Shown: positions 4,853 to 8,046 of the stretch, in pieces
How the letters are laid out: each line of letters opens with the position of its first letter
How positions within the stretch are numbered: position 1 is the stretch's first letter
Source: Pseudomonadota bacterium
Lineage (GTDB): Bacteria; Pseudomonadota; Gammaproteobacteria; Burkholderiales; Thiobacillaceae
Assembly: GCA_021802595.1 (NCBI GenBank)
Contig: JAJZRT010000143.1
Coordinates: 1-8,046, forward strand
Length of the DNA: 8,046 bases
Direction: 5' to 3'
Notes under the pieces: model-generated
Database searches by the model: none
Seen by the model: only the letters and a program-made list of their open reading frames with translations
What the model was told of the DNA's origin: nothing
Position numbers and translations under genes: made by a program

Positions 4853-5936
4853 CGTTGACATCCGGACGGCCATCGACTCTTTGCCCGACACTGCGGATTA
4901 TTCCAGCGTGCCCGCGCCGTATCAGCCCGACCCGTTCCAGGCCCCGCAACCGATCGACTTCGACCTGCCCATCCCTCCAGGCCCAGGCCATGACCCCTTC
5001 GCGCCAACCTGGGCAGAAGCCCCGCAGAGCCCGCCCGATGTTCTGAGTACCCTACAAGACCTCGCCATCCAGCACCCCGAAGAGACGCAGCGAGCCATAC
5101 GGCAGATGTCGAACGACTTCGCCCGTGCTGCCGTAAACTTTGGTCTTTCCCCGCGAGTGGCCATGTTCGCCGCCGGCTGGTTGCAGAAAAATGCCTTGCG
5201 CCGGCCCAGCGGCGAGGCAAAGTGGCACGACTACAACGTGGACCTGTCCCGGCTCTCGCCCCTGGACCGGCCGCATGCCGCGGGATTCCTCAACGCCGCT
5301 TTCAAGGCCGGCATCCCGGCCTCGGATGTGGACGCGCTTATAGGCGCATACCAGGCGTTCCTCCGCAACCAGCAGAAGCAGGCCCGCGATCGGCAGGCAA
5401 CCGCCGTCGCCAACGCCCAGGCCAGCGCGCGCCTGGACAGCCGCACCGCCAAAGAAATCGAGCAACAAGACGCCCGCGACAAACAACGGTGCGAAGTCGC
5501 GGCGCGCAGTGCGTGGGGCCACGAATTCGGCTTGAACGTGGCCCTGATAAACGATTACCTGGACAAGCTCCCCAAGCCCGAACGCGAGTTCTTTGAAACC
5601 GCGGAAATGCAGGACGGCAGCCTGGCGTTGAACGATTTCGACGTGCTGCAAAAACTGCTGTCGCTGGCCAGCGACAGTGGTCTCACCCGCGCCGAGCTGG
5701 AAGAAATGCTGCGCACGAATCGCCGGAAATATCTTTCCGACCCCATATACGCGGCACACTTGCGGAGCTTCCTCGCGGGCACCGCGGCGACACCAGGCAG
5801 GCCGGCGGGCAACGCCTCAGCGGCTGGCAGAATAGCCGAGATAGAACATATCATGCGAACCGACCGCCGCCGTTACAATCGGGACGAGCAACTGCAAAAC
5901 GAACTGCGCACGCTGTACGCGCAGCGCGGAAAATAA
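4845..5936 (+). CDS. Phage head-scaffolding-like protein
   Basis: This 363-residue protein starts with AAGGAG (4831-4836) 8 nt before the ATG. Residues 1-66 are acidic and proline-rich, probably disordered. Residues 88-175 contain two helical segments of similar style (NFGLSPRVAMFAAGWLQ; AGIPASDVDALIGAYQAFL). Residues 172-218 are a charged Gln/Arg/Ala helix, possibly a coiled coil. Residues 224-275 (AWGHEFGLNVALINDYLDKL ... MQDGSLALNDFDVLQKLL) and the C-terminal EIEHIMRTDRRRYNRDEQLQ segment follow the order typical of scaffolding or capsid-assembly proteins of tailed phages as I know them. The R-T-x-R-R-x-Y segment occurs twice (residues 284-310 and 332-358). Scaffold proteins guide assembly of the major capsid protein, yet no capsid gene is present here. 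The assignment rests on pattern recognition, so an unrelated helical protein remains possible. Confidence 0.6.
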   Translation: MSDVDIRTAIDSLPDTADYSSVPAPYQPDPFQAPQPIDFDLPIPPGPGHDPFAPTWAEAPQSPPDVLSTLQDLAIQHPEETQRAIRQMSNDFARAAVNFGLSPRVAMFAAGWLQKNALRRPSGEAKWHDYNVDLSRLSPLDRPHAAGFLNAAFKAGIPASDVDALIGAYQAFLRNQQKQARDRQATAVANAQASARLDSRTAKEIEQQDARDKQRCEVAARSAWGHEFGLNVALINDYLDKLPKPEREFFETAEMQDGSLALNDFDVLQKLLSLASDSGLTRAELEEMLRTNRRKYLSDPIYAAHLRSFLAGTAATPGRPAGNASAAGRIAEIEHIMRTDRRRYNRDEQLQNELRTLYAQRGK

Positions 5937-5945
5937 GCGAGGGCC

Positions 5946-6455
5946 ATGATGCCGCGCCGCAAAGTCCCCAAAACGCCGCCTGAGCACTTCCCCAAAGTCT
6001 TCGCCGGGGCCTTGGTGGAGACGTTCGAGAAGATGGAGTTGACTGACGGCCTTCATCGTTGGGCGCTAGCGGACCCTGGCGCGTTCTACCAGCTTCTTGG
6101 CCGCTTGATGCCGTCTGAGCTGCACCTCATCGGGGGGGTTGGTTCCGCAGAACCAGTCGATTACAAGGACGCTGCGCGGCGGTTGGCCTTCACCCTTGCC
6201 CAGGGGAATCACGATCTTGGCTTTGAATACAGCTCCCCTATCCCCCTCCGCTATCAGCGGAACCTGTGCTGGTGGATGTTCCCTATGATACGGATATGGC
6301 CGGGGAAGCCGCCCCCGCTCCGACGCCGCCCCCGGGGCCGCCGCCGCAAACCGACCTGGATGTGCACTGCGGCCGGCAGCCTGAAAACCGCGCCGGTTAC
6401 CGCGGTTCAGACCAACGGCCGGTCAACCATCGTCAGGGCATCCCCGAAAGTTTGA
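5946..6455 (+). CDS. Hypothetical island protein E, probably frameshifted near 6245
   Basis: This gene follows D by 9 nt. GAGGG at 5939-5943 suggests that the second ATG (5949) is the real start. Residues 1-95 look genuine: a basic N-terminus, then FAGALVETFEKMELTDGLHRW and DPGAFYQLLGRLMPSELHLI. This style is common in small proteins next to phage packaging genes. After about 6245 the frame turns into arginine/proline-rich sequence, while the frame shifted by -1 gives PLSAEPVLVDVPYDTDMAGE and a proline-rich tail ending at 6478. The change falls at a run of five C (6242-6246), so one lost C would explain it. As read, the protein is a 168-169 aa hybrid. The intact version would have about 177 residues. 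Function unknown. Confidence 0.55.
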   Translation: MMPRRKVPKTPPEHFPKVFAGALVETFEKMELTDGLHRWALADPGAFYQLLGRLMPSELHLIGGVGSAEPVDYKDAARRLAFTLAQGNHDLGFEYSSPIPLRYQRNLCWWMFPMIRIWPGKPPPLRRRPRGRRRKPTWMCTAAGSLKTAPVTAVQTNGRSTIVRASPKV

Positions 6456-6478
6456 AGCGGCGGCGAAGCGTGTACTGA
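6266..6478 (+). CDS. C-terminal continuation of protein E in the shifted frame
   Basis: This is an open frame from GTG 6266 (open back to 6227) to the stop at 6476-6478. It has high third-position GC and a sensible sequence: LVDVPYDTDMAGEAAPAPTP, a Pro/Gly linker, then a basic tail. No ribosome binding site precedes it, and it is best read as the displaced C-terminus of protein E. It ends 2 nt before the GTG of gene F, which restores the tight spacing of the rest of the cluster and supports this frame as the ancestral one. Confidence 0.4.
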   Translation: MLVDVPYDTDMAGEAAPAPTPPPGPPPQTDLDVHCGRQPENRAGYRGSDQRPVNHRQGIPESLKRRRSVY

Positions 6479-6480
6479 CC

Positions 6481-6849
6481 GTGGCCTGGCGCGGCATCCC
6501 ACGCTGTTCCGCGATTTCCAGGTCCACGGGCCTGCCCTGCAAAAACCCGGTGCTGGCCGGAACGGGCGGCCTTTGCCGGTCCCACGCAAGATCGACCGGC
6601 CCGCGGACACCCGAAGGCCGGCTGGCTATCCAGCGGAACTTGTGGCGACATGGCGGCAAGTCCAAGCCCGCGCGCGCGGAAAAGTCGGCCAGTGCGGCAG
6701 TCGCCCGGGCACTGCTCGCCTGCCTGCTCCATGAAATGCGCGGCCAGCCCGTGCCCGAACGGCTGGTAGAGGCTTACAAGGCCGCGATGGAGCGCTGGAA
6801 GCAGGCTCGGGAGGACCGGCTGGCGCTTGTGAAGGAGATAGAAAAATGA
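6481..6849 (+). CDS. HGGxSTG-type small protein
   Basis: This 122-residue protein starts at GTG 6481. The N-terminal half carries a pattern common in small prophage and mobile-element proteins: a Cys-rich opening (PRCSAISRSTGLPCKNPV), then GGLCRSHARSTGPRTPEGRL and NLWRHG. This corresponds to the HGGxSTG domain family (C-x-A-x-T-R-x-G-x-P-C-K ... C-x-x-H-G-G-x-S-T-G-P-x-T-P-E-G). Here the HGG triplet is HAR, while STGP and TPEG are kept. The three Cys and the His could form a small metal site. The C-terminal half is a charged helix (LVEAYKAAMERWKQAREDRL). The molecular function of the family is not known to me. Its stop overlaps the next start by ATGA. Confidence 0.72.
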   Translation: MAWRGIPRCSAISRSTGLPCKNPVLAGTGGLCRSHARSTGPRTPEGRLAIQRNLWRHGGKSKPARAEKSASAAVARALLACLLHEMRGQPVPERLVEAYKAAMERWKQAREDRLALVKEIEK

Positions 6850-7052
6850 CCAGCACGAATTTATCATCGGCCGGCGTTGTGCCGCCAATCACAACCTGCC
6901 CCGCCTGCGGTCGCGTCGGGCTCGTTGGCCTGCACTGGCGTGGTAAAAACATCGGGACCGCGTGCAAAAGCTGCGACTTCGACTTGGGCGAACTCCGTGG
7001 CTGGGCGCTCGACAATCTGTTGCATGTCCTCATTGCCGAGGCGCAGCGCTAG
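6846..7052 (+). CDS. Small zinc-ribbon-like protein G
   Basis: The protein has 68 residues, with AAGGAGA 8 nt before the ATG and an ATGA overlap with gene F. Two CxxC knuckles, CPACG near residue 18 and CKSC near residue 40, separated by a strand-rich stretch (GLVGLHWRGKNIGTACKSCD), make a minimal zinc ribbon. A short helix follows (LDNLLHVLIAEAQR). Such proteins may bind nucleic acid or a partner protein; nothing here decides which. It is the last gene of the tightly packed series before the separately promoted toxin-antitoxin pair. Confidence 0.62.
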   Translation: MTSTNLSSAGVVPPITTCPACGRVGLVGLHWRGKNIGTACKSCDFDLGELRGWALDNLLHVLIAEAQR

Positions 7053-7068
7053 AAGCGCCCCGCGCTGC

Positions 7069-7097
7069 TTGACTATACGCATATTTATGCATATATT
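7069..7097 (+). promoter_or_regulatory. Promoter and likely operator of the brnTA pair
   Basis: A near-consensus sigma-70 promoter has TTGACT (7069-7074), a 17-bp spacer and TATATT (7092-7097). An inverted repeat GCATA-TT-TATGC (7079-7090) fills the spacer and abuts the -10 box, a natural place for autorepression by the ribbon-helix-helix antitoxin. The ATG of brnT is at 7104, about where transcription should start, and no Shine-Dalgarno is present. Confidence 0.72.
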
Positions 7098-7103
7098 CAT
7101 CCC

Positions 7104-7376
7104 ATGCGCTACACCTACGACGAGAAGAAACGGGCCGCGAACCGCAAGAAACATGGCTACGACTTCACGGACGCGCCCCAGGTGATCGAGAGTGACCGCA
7201 CGGTGACCTTCGAGGATCGCCGCTTCGATTACGGCGAACAACGGTTCATCACGCTGGGGCTGTTGCGCGGGAAGGTGGTGGTTATCGCCACCGCCGAGAC
7301 GGATGAAGAAATCCGGGTGATTTCCATGCGAAGGGCAGAACGGAATGAGGAAGAAATCTACTACCGCCACCTTTGA
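7104..7376 (+). CDS. brnT: BrnT-family ribonuclease toxin
   Basis: BrnT toxins are small RelE-like ribonucleases that cleave RNA and stop translation until neutralised by BrnA. This 90-residue protein has the family's usual length and layout: a basic opening with KKRAANRKKHGYDF, then VIESDRTVTFEDRRFDYGEQ, RFITLGLLRGKVVVI, and a C-terminal IRVISMRRAERNEEEIYY. The conserved Arg/Glu/Arg residues of the fold lie in the last two segments. The antitoxin gene overlaps its 3' end by 32 nt. The pair has its own promoter at the distal end of the island, next to the tRNA. A likely role is to penalise loss of the island, although BrnTA modules are also widespread stress modules. Confidence 0.92.
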   Translation: MRYTYDEKKRAANRKKHGYDFTDAPQVIESDRTVTFEDRRFDYGEQRFITLGLLRGKVVVIATAETDEEIRVISMRRAERNEEEIYYRHL

Positions 7377-7644
7377 CGAGAGCGCGCCCATCACGCAGGC
7401 AGACATCGACGCCGGCAAGCTGATCCTGCGCAAGCGCGTGGCCGGCCGCGTGGCGCCGTCGAAGAAACGGGTCACCCTGTACTTGGACGCCGGCATCGTC
7501 GAGCACTTCAAGGAGCTGGCCGGCGAGCGCGGCTATCAGACGCTCATCAACGAGACGTTGAAGGGTGCGCTCGGGCGGGAAGACCTGGAAGCGACGTTGC
7601 GCAAGGTGATCCGGGAAGAACTGAAAGGCCGGAAAGCGGCCTAG
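7345..7644 (+). CDS. brnA: BrnA-family antitoxin
   Basis: BrnA binds BrnT and, as a dimer, represses the brnTA promoter. The 99-residue product follows the usual order. A flexible N-terminus contacts the toxin (DESAPITQADIDAGKLILRK). A ribbon-helix-helix DNA-binding domain follows, with the strand KKRVTLYLDAGIVEHF and helices around ERGYQTLINETLKGAL. A charged C-terminal helix closes the protein. The ATG at 7345 lies inside brnT, giving the toxin-first, overlapping order normal for this family, so the two are translationally coupled. The inverted repeat in the spacer of the promoter at 7069-7097 is its likely operator. Confidence 0.9.
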   Translation: MRKKSTTATFDESAPITQADIDAGKLILRKRVAGRVAPSKKRVTLYLDAGIVEHFKELAGERGYQTLINETLKGALGREDLEATLRKVIREELKGRKAA

Positions 7645-7707
7645 CACCCACACGTCACCCCCCGAGTCCGGCCGCGCATCGGCCCTGGGGAGCGAGGGGC
7701 GATCACC

Positions 7708-7836
7708 ATGTCAGAGCACGTCTTTTCCCCCTACGCCAGGCCGCGCGGCATCATCGATCTGTGCGCCCGCCTGCAAGCCATCACCGGTTTGAAAAACAGA
7801 AGGGCCAGCATCGCTGCCGGCCCTTGTATTTACTGA
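7708..7836 (+). CDS. Possible 42-aa small ORF at the island's right end
   Basis: The ATG at 7708 has a good ribosome binding site (GAGGGG at 7694-7699, 8 nt upstream). The peptide starts MSEHVFSPYARPRGIIDLCA and runs to a stop at 7834-7836, crossing the terminator-like stem at 7800-7825. It has no recognisable domain. The first 28 codons look coding and may be the 5' part of a gene whose 3' end was lost. The rest of the 7645-7931 stretch holds only the terminator and the right inverted repeat. Confidence 0.35.
   Translation: MSEHVFSPYARPRGIIDLCARLQAITGLKNRRASIAAGPCIY
7796..7825 (-). terminator. Replacement terminator for the tRNA-Asn transcript
   Basis: AAGGGCC (7800-7806) and GGCCCTT (7819-7825) form a stem. 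On the minus strand it is followed by CTGTTTTTC, a usable U-tract. The stem lies downstream of the minus-strand tRNA-Asn gene, which the insertion separated from its original terminator at 3055-3090. It may also end plus-strand transcripts, though its U-tract in that direction is weak. Confidence 0.6.
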
Positions 7837-7851
7837 CCCAACCACCAGCAG

Positions 7852-7883
7852 CTAACTGGTACGCAGTAGGCACGAAAACCGCC
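7852..7883 (-). repeat. Right subterminal imperfect inverted repeat of the island
   Basis: The reverse complement of these 32 bp matches 3209-3241 at 27 positions. It lies 45 bp inside the right attachment repeat. A further GTGCCT occurs at 7896-7901 in the opposite orientation, between this repeat and the tRNA. Confidence 0.6.
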
Positions 7884-7928
7884 GAATCTGCTCTGGTGCC
7901 TGTTGTGGAATCGCGTAACTTATTGATT

Positions 7929-7971
7929 ATCTGGCTCCCCGACCTGGACTCGAACCAGGGACCTGCGGATT
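7929..7971 (-). repeat. Right attachment repeat within tRNA-Asn
   Basis: This 43-bp segment is the partner of 3097-3139. It covers the tRNA from the 3' side of the anticodon loop through the CCA end plus three bases beyond. Because the tRNA here is complete, recombination at this site left a functional gene. Confidence 0.88.
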
Positions 7972-8007
7972 AACAGTCCGTCGCTCTACCGGCTGAGCTA
8001 TCGGGGA
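7932..8007 (-). tRNA. tRNA-Asn (anticodon GTT), intact
   Basis: This 76-nt cloverleaf includes an encoded CCA. The acceptor stem pairs TCCCCGA (complement of 8001-8007) with TCGGGGA (complement of 7936-7942), and the discriminator base is G. The D-arm is GCTCAGCCGGTAGAGC. The anticodon stem is CGGA/TCCG with loop CTGTTAA, and the anticodon GTT is the complement of 7972-7974. The T-arm has CCTGG and CCAGG around TTCGAGT. It reads asparagine codons AAC and AAU. It serves as the integration target of the island that fills 3097-7931. Confidence 0.96.
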
Positions 8008-8046
8008 ATCGCAAAGTTGCCTATGATAGCGATTTGCGGCCGGACG

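Larger units (their letters stand above)
3097..7971. mobile_element. Small integrase-less genomic island in tRNA-Asn
   Basis: The boundaries are the two 43-bp direct repeats of the tRNA 3' end. Content runs on the plus strand: protein A (split), B, C, a scaffold-like protein, E (split), an HGGxSTG protein, a zinc-ribbon protein and brnTA. No recombinase, relaxase, replication initiator, capsid, portal or terminase large-subunit gene is recognisable on either strand. The gene order and the scaffold-like protein point to a phage-related origin. It could be mobilised in trans by an integrase elsewhere, or be a deletion remnant of a larger element. Confidence 0.75.

Noticed and set aside
5052..5759. 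Long minus-strand open frame of 235 codons
   Set aside because: It is antisense to the scaffold-like gene, a product of high GC bias, with no recognisable domain and no ribosome binding site supporting it.
6864..7511. Minus-strand open frame of 215 codons across brnTA
   Set aside because: It lies opposite well-recognised genes and has no domain; it is a GC-bias shadow.
3140..7931. Hidden integrase or excisionase inside the island
   Set aside because: No open frame on either strand shows the R...H-x-x-R...Y tyrosine-recombinase pattern, a serine-recombinase catalytic domain, or an excisionase-like helix-turn-helix.
1..8046. CRISPR array, riboswitch or group II intron
   Set aside because: No regularly spaced direct repeats, conserved aptamer cores or reverse-transcriptase motifs were seen on either strand.

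Overview
The window looks like a chromosomal segment of a GC-rich proteobacterium, most likely a chemolithotrophic or denitrifying betaproteobacterium. The evidence is the sequence style of the CysB-type regulator, the multiheme c-type cytochrome, and a tRNA-Asn typical of that class. This placement is an inference from gene content, not from a search.

Left part (1-3096), host backbone that has been worked over by mobile DNA. A minus-strand hexaheme cytochrome c, built from two tandem triheme c7-like modules, is divergent from a plus-strand CysB-family LysR regulator across a short AT-rich regulatory region. Directly behind the cysB stop codon lies a 5'-truncated inorganic pyrophosphatase remnant. 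Next comes a small chimeric transposase ORF, with an ISAs1-type N-terminus joined in frame to the C-terminal half of an IS200/IS605 TnpA. It is followed by hairpins that look like an IS200-type right end, and then by a strong bidirectional terminator.

Right part (about 3097-8007), a compact island of about 4.8 kb inserted into the 3' half of a minus-strand tRNA-Asn(GTT) gene. The intact tRNA is at the right end (7932-8007). A 43-bp copy of its 3' portion, with one mismatch, is at the left end (3097-3139), so the two direct repeats behave as attL and attR. Just inside them lies an imperfect inverted repeat of about 33 bp (3209-3241 and 7852-7883). I find no integrase, replication gene, portal, major capsid protein or large terminase.

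The island holds a plus-strand series of tightly packed genes. Several are joined by ATGA overlaps or start right after the previous stop. The clearest is a 363-aa protein with features of phage head-scaffolding proteins: a disordered acidic/proline N-terminus, a charged helical centre and C-terminal R-x-R-R-x-Y repeats. Around it are two hypothetical proteins of phage-like style, a Cys/His putative metal-binding protein, a frameshifted gene with a proline-rich tail, an HGGxSTG-type protein and a small zinc-ribbon protein. The distal end has its own promoter and a BrnT/BrnA toxin-antitoxin pair, and a terminator that would replace the one the insertion separated from the tRNA. Two genes (3255-3720 and 5946-6478) each appear split by one frameshift.

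The most interesting reading is a minimal, integrase-less tRNA-Asn island that carries a scaffold-like protein and a stabilising toxin-antitoxin module. It could be a phage-satellite-like element that depends on a helper, or a prophage eroded to a conserved cassette. The sequence alone does not decide between these.
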